From: a virus
Length of the DNA stretch: 64,000 bases
Virus record (IMG/VR): IMGVR_UViG_3300036980_001087
Coordinates: 1 to 64,000 of that record
Reading direction: 5' to 3' (one strand)
Part shown: positions 42,775-50,425 of the stretch, piece after piece
How the letters are laid out: each line of letters begins with the position of its first letter
How positions within the stretch are numbered: the first letter of the stretch is position 1
Notes under the pieces: model-generated
What the model saw: only the letters and a program-made list of their open reading frames with translations
Database searches by the model: none
Told to the model about the DNA's origin: nothing
Made by a program: the position numbers and the translations under genes

Positions 42775-43293
42775 TTATTGAAAACTAACTTTGCTTCCCT
42801 TTCTTAAATTATCTCCGGCCCACAAAGGTTGTAAGTTTGTATAATGAAAACATTTACGTTGTTCTGCTGGTTTGCTCAAATCAAAAGAAGCACAGGGCCT
42901 TATATGGTCTACATGCCACTTCCCATAATTCCTCCAGGACATGCCTGGTTTAAATTTAGATATAAGATGTTGTTTAAGTTGCTCTATGGAACAACCTAAT
43001 AATTCTATAGTAGGGGCATCTTTTAAGGACATAGCTATATAGTTACTTACTCTTCTTCTTAAATTTTTAGTTAATTTAAAATTAATATCTGTTTTATACT
43101 TAATTCGTTGATATGCCACTGCCTTTGCATTTATTCTGTCTTTATTCTTTAAATACCACTTATGACTAAAATTTTTAAACTTGGGTAATAAGTTCTTTTT
43201 ATGTTTTATATACCAACTATGTTGTAATTTTTTAATTTTTAATCTATGTGTAGCTCTATAATTCCTAAGATATAAACTACGTGTTTTATCCAT
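42775..43293 (-). CDS. HNH homing endonuclease
   Basis: 172 residues. The N-terminal 100 residues are basic and helical with repeated WYxKxK units. The C-terminal HNH core reads SWRNYGKWHVDHIRPCASFD...FHYTNLQPLWAGDN, with catalytic His in VDH and a closing Asn-Leu-Gln-Pro-Leu segment. It is a close paralogue of the protein at 44.7 kb. Between them lies only the glycosyltransferase gene. The gene is flanked by two GTTTTCAAT motifs and its start overlaps the glycosyltransferase end. Confidence 0.85.
   Translation of the reverse strand: MDKTRSLYLRNYRATHRLKIKKLQHSWYIKHKKNLLPKFKNFSHKWYLKNKDRINAKAVAYQRIKYKTDINFKLTKNLRRRVSNYIAMSLKDAPTIELLGCSIEQLKQHLISKFKPGMSWRNYGKWHVDHIRPCASFDLSKPAEQRKCFHYTNLQPLWAGDNLRKGSKVSFQ
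42777..42785 (-). promoter_or_regulatory. GTTTTCAAT motif at the 3' end of an HNH gene
   Basis: On the minus strand, TTAGTTTTCAATAATAGGAGG overlaps the last codons and stop of the HNH gene and lies 14 bases before the next start codon. With the copy at 43308 it brackets the HNH gene. Confidence 0.5.
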
Positions 43294-44731
43294 TTTTTTT
43301 ACGTTTTATTGAAAACGCCTTGATTTCCTTAATAAGTAGATCTGGTGTAAGTACTTTGGTACATGGAGGAGGGTTCCCTTTACGTACTATTGCAGCGCAT
43401 TCCTTCCATGCCGCTACATCTTTAACCATCTGTCTATCATAACAGGGCTTACATTTAAGTGGAGGATATAGGCTTCTAACTAAATTCTTGTGATGGGATA
43501 CTCTAATGTCCGGATTAATGGTCGTAAACATAACTACACATGGCTTTTTAAATGCTAAGCCAATCCAGTAAATTCCCGTGTCCATTGATGCTATTTCATC
43601 ACAGTTATAAACTACTGAGGCCCATTGCCTTATGTTTAATTTGCCCGTTAGGTTCTTAACATTTGGCCGCTCTAATAATTTTAATGGGGCCTGATCCATA
43701 ACTATAACGTTATACCTTCCTAATCTATTTAATTTATTTAATAATTCATCCCAGTATTCTCGTGGGTAGGACCGATTTTCACTCCCATTAGACATTAAAC
43801 CTAATGCTAAATTTATTTTACTTGGGTCAATATATTGCCTACCAAATTCTATTTCCTCTTCTGTTAATTGCATAACAGGAGTAAAATCTTCAATCTTTTT
43901 AACATCTACTCTAAGTAAATCACATATAGAGTCGATTCTACAATTTAAATTACGGGTAATTCTGTAATCTTCTAGATTAGTGGCTAAAGTAAAATACCAT
44001 AAGTAGTCTTTTATTTTTGGTAAGGCATTTAATTTTTCATGTTGCATTGAACATAATTCATGGGACGTTGAATATATTTTATTAATATAAGGATTATTTT
44101 TAAGTAGCTCTGCTCCTGCTTTTCTAACTATATAATCTATCTTCCACCCATTTTCAGCTAGATATTTTAATGGGATTGTAGTCATTAGAATGTCCCCTAA
44201 TCCGCGATCTGCGCAATAAGATACTGTATCAAATAATAAAGTTTTCTGTGCTACTTCTGTAGACTCAACATGTAAAATTGGCTGTAATTCAGATAATATA
44301 GCGTCTACATTGGCTAAGGAATCAAATACAGGATCCACCCTCTTACAATTAAAATCATTTAATTTAGTAAATTTATTTGTAATTTCTAAAGTACTTTTGC
44401 CCGAATTAAAAGCTAAACAAAATTTGTGATAGTCTAAAAAAGCTGTAGGATTAAACCAGGCCCACTCAGAAACAACATACACAATTGATGGGTGTATAAG
44501 TATATTGCTAGGAAGTTCATCACAGAAATAAACTACTCCGAAATTACGAGCTATAAGCTCTTGAATAAAAGATCTAGGAAACTTATCCCCTGCAATAATA
44601 GAACCAAAACCAAGAGCTAGTAAGGTTCCTTCTGGTTCAAATATAGTAGAAGAATTAGATGAGGCCAGTTGATTAGGTTGAATCTTGGAGGCGTAATGGA
44701 TGGTATACTTCTCTGATATTAGCTTTAGCAT
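43286..44731 (-). CDS. glycosyltransferase family 9-like protein
   Basis: 481 residues. The central and C-terminal parts match heptosyltransferase-type GT9 enzymes: RGLGDILMTTIPLKYLAENG (Gly-Asp at the N-domain), SNGSENRSYPREYWDELL, and DTGIYWIGLAFKKPCVVMFT, where the conserved Asp and Gly bind the nucleotide sugar. It lies between two HNH genes inside the capsid-tail operon. It may glycosylate the capsid, tail or cell-surface polymers. The N-terminal 160 residues (ALGFGSIIAGDKFPRSFIQE) are not recognised. Confidence 0.75.
   Translation of the reverse strand: MLKLISEKYTIHYASKIQPNQLASSNSSTIFEPEGTLLALGFGSIIAGDKFPRSFIQELIARNFGVVYFCDELPSNILIHPSIVYVVSEWAWFNPTAFLDYHKFCLAFNSGKSTLEITNKFTKLNDFNCKRVDPVFDSLANVDAILSELQPILHVESTEVAQKTLLFDTVSYCADRGLGDILMTTIPLKYLAENGWKIDYIVRKAGAELLKNNPYINKIYSTSHELCSMQHEKLNALPKIKDYLWYFTLATNLEDYRITRNLNCRIDSICDLLRVDVKKIEDFTPVMQLTEEEIEFGRQYIDPSKINLALGLMSNGSENRSYPREYWDELLNKLNRLGRYNVIVMDQAPLKLLERPNVKNLTGKLNIRQWASVVYNCDEIASMDTGIYWIGLAFKKPCVVMFTTINPDIRVSHHKNLVRSLYPPLKCKPCYDRQMVKDVAAWKECAAIVRKGNPPPCTKVLTPDLLIKEIKAFSIKRKKNG
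43308..43316 (-). promoter_or_regulatory. GTTTTCAAT motif before an HNH gene
   Basis: On the minus strand, AGGCGTTTTCAATAAAACG lies within the last codons of the glycosyltransferase gene, 14 bases before the HNH start. AGGCGTTTTCAAT is identical to the site before the tail tube gene. Because it is also coding here, chance is possible for this copy. Confidence 0.4.
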
Positions 44732-44739
44732 CTTTACCC

Positions 44740-45273
44740 TTATACTTTAAAAAATTTATTTTTCTTTAAATTATCTTTTGCCCATAAAGGTTGTAAATTA
44801 GTATAATGGAAACACTGTTTTTGTTTATCCGGCTTACTAAGATCAAAAGAAGCACAGGGCCTAATATGATCTATGTGCCACTTACCATAATTGCTCCAGG
44901 ACATACCAGGTTTGAATTGTTTCTCTAAATGCTGTTTAAGTTGTGAAATAGTACATCCTATTAAATTTAAAGTTACTGTAGTTTTAACGTTTCTTTTTAG
45001 TGCCCACCATATTCTACTTGATAAATAATGACGTAATTTAAAATTTAAATCTCGTTCCCTTCTTAATTTACGTTTTAGATTTATTTCTTTTTTATGTATT
45101 TTATAATAAAATTTATCGGTTTTCTTGATTTGTTCCTGGTGGGTATTACGATATAACTTGTGGTGGGATTTAATTTTCTCTTTGTTTACCTGATAATATA
45201 CGGCATGCTCGAGTTTATGTTTTTGTTTATGTAATGTATTATATTGTTTATTATAGCTTGTTCTATTAAACAT
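44740..45273 (-). CDS. HNH homing endonuclease
   Basis: 177 residues, a paralogue of the protein encoded at 42.8 kb: basic, Tyr/Lys-rich helical N-terminus, then SWSNYGKWHIDHIRPCASFD...FHYTNLQPLWAKDN with catalytic His in IDH. It is transcribed just after the capsid gene and its hairpin terminator, behind a GAGG site. Two near-identical HNH genes bracketing one cargo gene suggest a mobile cassette. Confidence 0.85.
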   Translation of the reverse strand: MFNRTSYNKQYNTLHKQKHKLEHAVYYQVNKEKIKSHHKLYRNTHQEQIKKTDKFYYKIHKKEINLKRKLRRERDLNFKLRHYLSSRIWWALKRNVKTTVTLNLIGCTISQLKQHLEKQFKPGMSWSNYGKWHIDHIRPCASFDLSKPDKQKQCFHYTNLQPLWAKDNLKKNKFFKV

Positions 45274-45292
45274 CCCAACCTCTACATTAAAA

Positions 45293-45330
45293 TTAGGGCC
45301 GGAAAGACTTGTTAGCCCAACCGGCCCTAA
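45293..45330 (-). terminator. hairpin terminator after the major capsid gene
   Basis: Ten-base perfect arms TTAGGGCCGG and CCGGCCCTAA flank an 18-base loop. Read leftward it is followed by TTTTAAT. It sits between the capsid stop and the HNH start, so it could stop most capsid transcripts while letting some read through to the connector and tail genes. Confidence 0.65.
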
Positions 45331-45375
45331 GTTACTTTCTTCTAATTCTCACACATTTTACAGGGTAACTAAAGT

Positions 45376-46341
45376 TTAGCTACCAGATTTTTTGATCAGC
45401 GTGAGGCCAACGGCCTTATCGCTAGCGTTCTGAAGTGACCATACGAAGTCAATAACTTCAGCCATGATCAACAGGGTGGAGAACTGCTCTTCGATCAATT
45501 TCCGACGGAAGATTATGCTCCCTCTCTGTCCCAGCATAGCACCATCAACGCGAGCCAAGATGGCAACTTCGCCAGAGTTCTTAGCTTCAAGAACGGAAGA
45601 TTCCACAATCTTTACACCATGAATCAGGGGTAAAGAACCGCTGCGAGTAACACCTTTTTCAGCCACATTGTACGTTCCAACCTGGGCGATCTTGTCAGAT
45701 CTGCGCAGTTTGTTAGCAAATGTGTTTGATGCAAAAAGAACCAACATGCCTCTATCCTGTCCGTAAACGCCCTGGCCCTTGATGGCGTCAGAGATTTTGT
45801 CTACGAGATCATCAGAATCGCCGTAAGTTACGGGAGTCTGGGCACATTTTCCGGAATCGTTGGCGATGGTGTAGATGCCATCAAACATATCAACGTAGGA
45901 TCCGGTTCCAGCTTCAACACCGATCATCATGGCTCTCTCTTCGGCTCTTGCGAGGGTCAGAGTAAGGGATCTGCGAATGTAATTCGCGAGATCAACACCA
46001 GCGGTATCGAGGTCAGAGTCTAACAACTTGGTGAACGCGACTAACAACTGAGGTTCAAGAACGACTGATTTGGTCGCAAAACCAGTTTCACTGTTTCCGG
46101 TACGAATATCAACGCCGTAGGCAACTTTATACGCATTCACATCATCACCAAACAGAATGCGAGGAACGCTCAATGAGCGACCAGCAACATTCAGGGTCTG
46201 GCAATAAGAACGCATAATATTAGCCTCTACCAACTCTTCGATGATCTTGCTGGATACTTCCTTAGGCAGAAAATCATTAGCCGCAGAAACATTATCCGGA
46301 ATAGCACCGAGGTCTGCACCTTTTAAAATATTGAATTCCAT
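45376..46341 (-). CDS. major capsid protein, HK97 fold
   Basis: 321 residues. The order ANDFLPKEVSSKIIEELVEA, then LLVAFTKLLDSDLDTAGVDL, a long helix SLTLTLARAEERAMMIG, and the C-terminal GSIIFRRKLIEEQFSTLLIM is that of HK97-type major capsid proteins. It follows a protease/scaffold gene. The coding sequence is markedly less AT-rich than its surroundings, consistent with the most abundant virion protein. A GGAGG site precedes it and a strong hairpin follows. Confidence 0.85.
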   Translation of the reverse strand: MEFNILKGADLGAIPDNVSAANDFLPKEVSSKIIEELVEANIMRSYCQTLNVAGRSLSVPRILFGDDVNAYKVAYGVDIRTGNSETGFATKSVVLEPQLLVAFTKLLDSDLDTAGVDLANYIRRSLTLTLARAEERAMMIGVEAGTGSYVDMFDGIYTIANDSGKCAQTPVTYGDSDDLVDKISDAIKGQGVYGQDRGMLVLFASNTFANKLRRSDKIAQVGTYNVAEKGVTRSGSLPLIHGVKIVESSVLEAKNSGEVAILARVDGAMLGQRGSIIFRRKLIEEQFSTLLIMAEVIDFVWSLQNASDKAVGLTLIKKSGS

Positions 46342-46366
46342 TTGTATCCTCCTGTTTTTGGTTTTA

Positions 46367-47698
46367 TTATTTTCCCTGCAAAACTTTCAAAAAGCCCTGC
46401 TCGGGTGTTACTACTTCTTTAACTTCTTTCACCGGCACCACAGCATCTTTATTGACTAAGGGGGTGCTTTTCGAGGGATCAACAACTACCTCTTTTACCT
46501 TAGCCTGCAAGGCGCCTAGATCCTTCGTTATCTGATTCAGTTGTTCCGTGATAGGAGCTTGATTCGCCTTTTCGATCTTCAAACCGTCTACTTCGGCAGT
46601 GAGGGATTTAATCATAGCCTCTTTCTCTTCCAACTGTTTCTGATAATCGGCTCTAATAGCCTTTAATTCTTCTTCTGTATAAGTTCTAACTGCTACTACC
46701 TGTTCAGTTTCGGTAACTTTCAGCGCGTCATTTATTAAGGTTTCTTTGGTAGATTCTACCTTAGATTCCTGGGTAATGACAGCTTTGCCTTCTGTGACTT
46801 CCCTTGTGGTAACTATTTCAGCAGTCTCTTTGACTGTTTCAACTACCACATTGGCAGGCGCTGGATCAGCAGGAGCTTCCTGCTTCACGACAGGTTCAAC
46901 CGCAGGGTCAATTTTTACTTCCTCGGCCTTGACTTCTTCAGATTTAACTTCTTCAACTACTGGGGCAGTAACTATTTCTTCCACCTTTACTTCTTCTACT
47001 GCAGTCTTTTCCACAACTACCTCCTCTGCTATAAGTTCTTTAGTTTCAGTAACTTCTACATCTTTTTTAGTAGTCACTGGTTTGGGTAATTTATCATCCT
47101 TTACTTCATCTGGAATTGCGCCTAAATTCTCAATCTGCTTTTCTTTAAATGTATCCTCTTGTCCAACAACATCTTGCAATGCTTTAGTTAAAGACTTATG
47201 TGCAAACTCAGCCCTACAATTGGCAGGCAATCCTACCACAGACACTTCAAAAAGTTCCATCGAAGAGATCACATTTACGGGAGTTGCGGGCTTGGTCTTT
47301 AAATAGGGGAACCGGTGAATCGCCTCTGTAGGAGAAACCCTTTCCCCAGCGGTAAGCCTGCCCCCAATAGAGAACTTGCTAATTATTCCTTCTTCAATCT
47401 TTTTACGTAACTCCTCTTCCCACTGAGAGATATAGATTTTAACCCATAGTCCCTGATTATCTACTTTAGCATCATCTAAGCGGCCGATTGCGCGGTTATA
47501 ATCATGATTAAAGAAGACAGTATTTCCAAATTCTAATAGGCCAATAGCTGCCTCTTTGAGGGCATCAAGGACTATAATATCACCCTGGCGATCTAAGTCT
47601 TTAGTCGCCGCATATCCCTCGATGTAAAACCCCTTGCCTTCATGGCCGGATTTTACGATATCTAAACTAAAATAAAAATCGTTTTTTAAAAGTGTCAT
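46367..47698 (-). CDS. prohead protease fused to scaffold
   Basis: 443 residues from the ATG at 47698, behind GAGAGGG; an ORF extension upstream would include the GTTTTCAAT motif. Residues 1-165 are an HK97-type (U35/S78) protease: FYIEGYAATKDLDRQGDII, H65 in FFNHDY, S110 in SKFSIGG and an acidic ELFEVSVVGLPAN. The rest is a Lys/Glu/Val-rich low-complexity region and then a coiled coil (YQKQLEEKEAMIKSLTAEVD), as in fused internal scaffolds that are digested during head maturation. Confidence 0.88.
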   Translation of the reverse strand: MTLLKNDFYFSLDIVKSGHEGKGFYIEGYAATKDLDRQGDIIVLDALKEAAIGLLEFGNTVFFNHDYNRAIGRLDDAKVDNQGLWVKIYISQWEEELRKKIEEGIISKFSIGGRLTAGERVSPTEAIHRFPYLKTKPATPVNVISSMELFEVSVVGLPANCRAEFAHKSLTKALQDVVGQEDTFKEKQIENLGAIPDEVKDDKLPKPVTTKKDVEVTETKELIAEEVVVEKTAVEEVKVEEIVTAPVVEEVKSEEVKAEEVKIDPAVEPVVKQEAPADPAPANVVVETVKETAEIVTTREVTEGKAVITQESKVESTKETLINDALKVTETEQVVAVRTYTEEELKAIRADYQKQLEEKEAMIKSLTAEVDGLKIEKANQAPITEQLNQITKDLGALQAKVKEVVVDPSKSTPLVNKDAVVPVKEVKEVVTPEQGFLKVLQGK

Positions 47699-47718
47699 AG
47701 TTTGTTCCCTCTCTACTA

Positions 47719-47727
47719 ATTGAAAAC
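47719..47727 (-). promoter_or_regulatory. GTTTTCAAT motif before protease/capsid genes
   Basis: On the minus strand, AGGTGTTTTCAATTAGTAGAG lies 20 bases before the protease start, with GAGAGGG following. It precedes the protease-scaffold-capsid block, the part of the operon that should be most strongly expressed. Confidence 0.55.
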
Positions 47728-47767
47728 ACCTCAAATCATGAAAGTTACAACTTTTTATTCTAATTCT

Positions 47768-48001
47768 TTAGTTTAATGCACTTCTAGCAGCCTGTCTTGC
47801 GGTGATTTCAGTCAGCTCATCAGAAGAAAATAAAGTCTGTTCTGGGTTATCAGTAACCCACTGCTGAAGTAATTTTTCAAGTAATTTTAATAATTTATAA
47901 TCTGTAGCTCCTAATAGTTGATAATTTGAATCACATACATGTTCCGGATCATCACTATTAAATGTTTTACCACATTTAGTACATATGCCTTTATCTGCCA
48001 T
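47768..48001 (-). CDS. small zinc-knuckle protein
   Basis: 77 residues from the ATG at 48001 (AGGAG upstream; a GTG six bases earlier is less likely). Starts ADKGICTKCGKTFNSDDPEH with a third Cys in VCDSNY, a C2HC-like zinc knuckle, then a helical part (YKLLKLLEKLLQQWV). It lies between the fibre genes and the protease. Role unknown. Confidence 0.6.
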   Translation of the reverse strand: MADKGICTKCGKTFNSDDPEHVCDSNYQLLGATDYKLLKLLEKLLQQWVTDNPEQTLFSSDELTEITARQAARSALN

Positions 48002-48010
48002 GATCACTCC

Positions 48011-50425
48011 TTATAGTTTCTTTTTCAATATCCATAACTCAACGTGAGTACCCGCTCCAAAGCCACCAGTTACTGAGGATCTTATGGGAATGATAGTTAT
48101 ATTGTCACTAGCATTATTCCAACTATGCCCACATAAACTAACTCCGGTAACTGTAGTGGTACCTATTCCAGCACAGCTTTCAACTAATGCTACCCTAATA
48201 TTCCCACTTTTTACATACATTAAACATTTAGAATACCCAAGTTGTCCAGAATTTGTAAAAGCAGAGTCCCCTAAATATATTTTGTCTTCTATTGTAGAGC
48301 GATTAGCGGATGCTGTTGTATTAATTCCATATAGTGATTGCCTTCCATAATTGGCTCCTATATCAGTATTAAAAATAAAATAATCTTGCATAGAGGCTTG
48401 TGCAGATACAGTCCTTACAATTAATTCATAAAGCGTATCTATATTTCCATTAAGATCGGTTAACACTATCTGTGTTCTTGCTCCCCCATAATCAGAAAAT
48501 ATTGGAGGGGTAAAATTTGAGGTCCATTTAGCTAGGCCCTTGGATATTCGATATTCATTAATATATCCCGTAATACCAGTTCCATTAGAGGCCACATATA
48601 GCGCCGCACCAATGTCTCCAAAAGTATTTGAACTTATTACCGTAGTAACAGTAACGTCCGTTAATTCGATCCCATTTAAATATGCTTTTAATGAAGTGCC
48701 ATTCCTAACTATTGCTATATGGTGCCAAGTATTAGTCGTTATTCCCGTATTATTCCAAGTATAGTCAGCCCTGGCAGTACTTGAATCTACCGCATAAAAT
48801 CTTAATTCCCCATTTAAATTAAACCAACTACAAATACGATTATTAGAATCGGCGTATTGATAATAAAAATATGAACCGTTCTGCAGGGAAGTAAACCTAA
48901 TCCAAGTATCTATGGTAAAATCCCCGCTTCCAAAATTCCAATCTGCAGAATCTGAAAGAGAAAGATATTGTCCACTCCCAGAAAAAGATATGGCACTTCC
49001 ACACTCAGGAAATTTATATTGTGTAGTAGATAATGTAGTTCCTGAATTTGTAATTGTCTTTCCAGTAGCATCTGCAATAGCATCCCCATGTATCATTAAC
49101 TTAGTGTATGCATCAAGTGTTGGAATGTCTATTTCTTTTGTTAATTGCATAATTCCTGCATTAATATTAGTTTTAATATTTAATTTTCCAGTCTTTACTC
49201 CTACAGTAGCAGCTTCTCCGGAGAGAGTACGTTTAAAAAGTAGTAAATGAGTACCTACTCCAATTGCTCCTGGTTGACTAGTAGCTAAAACTAAAGAGGT
49301 AATATTATCTACTACGTTATTCCAACTACGACCAATAAGAACCACTCCAGTTACTGTAGTAGTAGATATATCATATGCAAATTTTTCAATTGATGTTCTA
49401 ACTAGTCCAGATTTTGCTTGTAATATAATATCTGACATACTTATTCTATTTAATGCTGCTGCTCCACCACCTAAATAAAATTCAGCCGCAGTAGACCTTA
49501 CTGCTGCTGCAGCCGTGCTTATTCCAGATATATTTTGTCCCCCATAATTAGCAGCGGTAGAGTCGTTATTTGGGCGTAAATAACAACCACATGCTCCATC
49601 ATATTTATTAACTAATCTACTTACTAATCTATACTCTTCGTCCACATCTCCGTTAAGTCCAGAGAATGTATAGGAATTTGTTATATAGGCCTCAGTAGGC
49701 GGAGTAAAGTTTGAGGTCCACCTTGCTATTCCTTTACTTACTCTAAATTCATCAATCCAACCATTAAAATAAGACTCCCAATAACCAAAACGTCCAATTT
49801 GAAATAATTGAGCAAAGTTATCTAATGTACAACTATATGAACCTGCGTCTAAAGTTAATGCTTTACTAACCCCGTCTATAAACATATACCATGTATTTCC
49901 ACTTCTTACTAAAGCAATATGATACCAAGTATTAACTACAGGAGTAAATGAACAATGGCATGTAATCCTAAAGGTTCCAAGATTATTAGCCATAAATATT
50001 AATGTATGTGAGGAATTATCATATCTTAGTCCATTGTAATAATTAGTACCAAAATCCGCCTGGGACCAAATAGTTTCGATTCCTGCCAAAGATGCAAACC
50101 TAATCCAACAATCTGTTGTAAAACTACCAGAACCGAAATCCCATGAAGCACTATCAGGTAAAGTTACGTAGTCCGAATCCCCATCTAATAATAATGATGC
50201 ACTTCCAAATTTCTTTTGGGCAGTATCTAATTGAGCAGTACCATTAAAAGTAAATGCTCCGGCTATATGGTCTGTATAAGCAGTAGCACCATCTGCTCCA
50301 TCAAAGTGGGAGCATGTTTTATCATAGGAATCCACTGCATATTCAACTAATTTTTCTTCTACTAGTTGCCACCCATCAAAGTGTAAATTTCCTAAAGAGG
50401 ATTGGTTTAATTTTCCAATATCCAT
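48011..50425 (-). CDS. tail fibre with two LamG/ConA-like lectin domains
   Basis: 804 residues in a repeated plan. LamG-like domain 1 (about 35-245: SASLLLDGDSDYVTLPDSAS ... GWIDEFRVSKGIARW), then a module of about 140 residues (LNGDVDEEYRLVSRLV ... SWNNVVDNITSLVLA). LamG-like domain 2 (about 440-640: WNFGSGDFTIDTWIRF ... GYINEYRISKGLAKW), then a second copy of the module (LNGNIDTLYELIVRTV ... SWNNASDNITIIPI). A third copy ends the next protein. The lectin domains probably bind cell-surface glycans. It overlaps its upstream neighbour by one base. Confidence 0.75.
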   Translation of the reverse strand: MDIGKLNQSSLGNLHFDGWQLVEEKLVEYAVDSYDKTCSHFDGADGATAYTDHIAGAFTFNGTAQLDTAQKKFGSASLLLDGDSDYVTLPDSASWDFGSGSFTTDCWIRFASLAGIETIWSQADFGTNYYNGLRYDNSSHTLIFMANNLGTFRITCHCSFTPVVNTWYHIALVRSGNTWYMFIDGVSKALTLDAGSYSCTLDNFAQLFQIGRFGYWESYFNGWIDEFRVSKGIARWTSNFTPPTEAYITNSYTFSGLNGDVDEEYRLVSRLVNKYDGACGCYLRPNNDSTAANYGGQNISGISTAAAAVRSTAAEFYLGGGAAALNRISMSDIILQAKSGLVRTSIEKFAYDISTTTVTGVVLIGRSWNNVVDNITSLVLATSQPGAIGVGTHLLLFKRTLSGEAATVGVKTGKLNIKTNINAGIMQLTKEIDIPTLDAYTKLMIHGDAIADATGKTITNSGTTLSTTQYKFPECGSAISFSGSGQYLSLSDSADWNFGSGDFTIDTWIRFTSLQNGSYFYYQYADSNNRICSWFNLNGELRFYAVDSSTARADYTWNNTGITTNTWHHIAIVRNGTSLKAYLNGIELTDVTVTTVISSNTFGDIGAALYVASNGTGITGYINEYRISKGLAKWTSNFTPPIFSDYGGARTQIVLTDLNGNIDTLYELIVRTVSAQASMQDYFIFNTDIGANYGRQSLYGINTTASANRSTIEDKIYLGDSAFTNSGQLGYSKCLMYVKSGNIRVALVESCAGIGTTTVTGVSLCGHSWNNASDNITIIPIRSSVTGGFGAGTHVELWILKKKL

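Noticed and set aside
46746-47306. Open frame of 186 codons on the plus strand, rich in Ser and Thr.
   Set aside because: It lies entirely opposite the Lys/Glu/Val-rich scaffold part of the protease gene; its composition is just the reverse complement of that repeat-like sequence.
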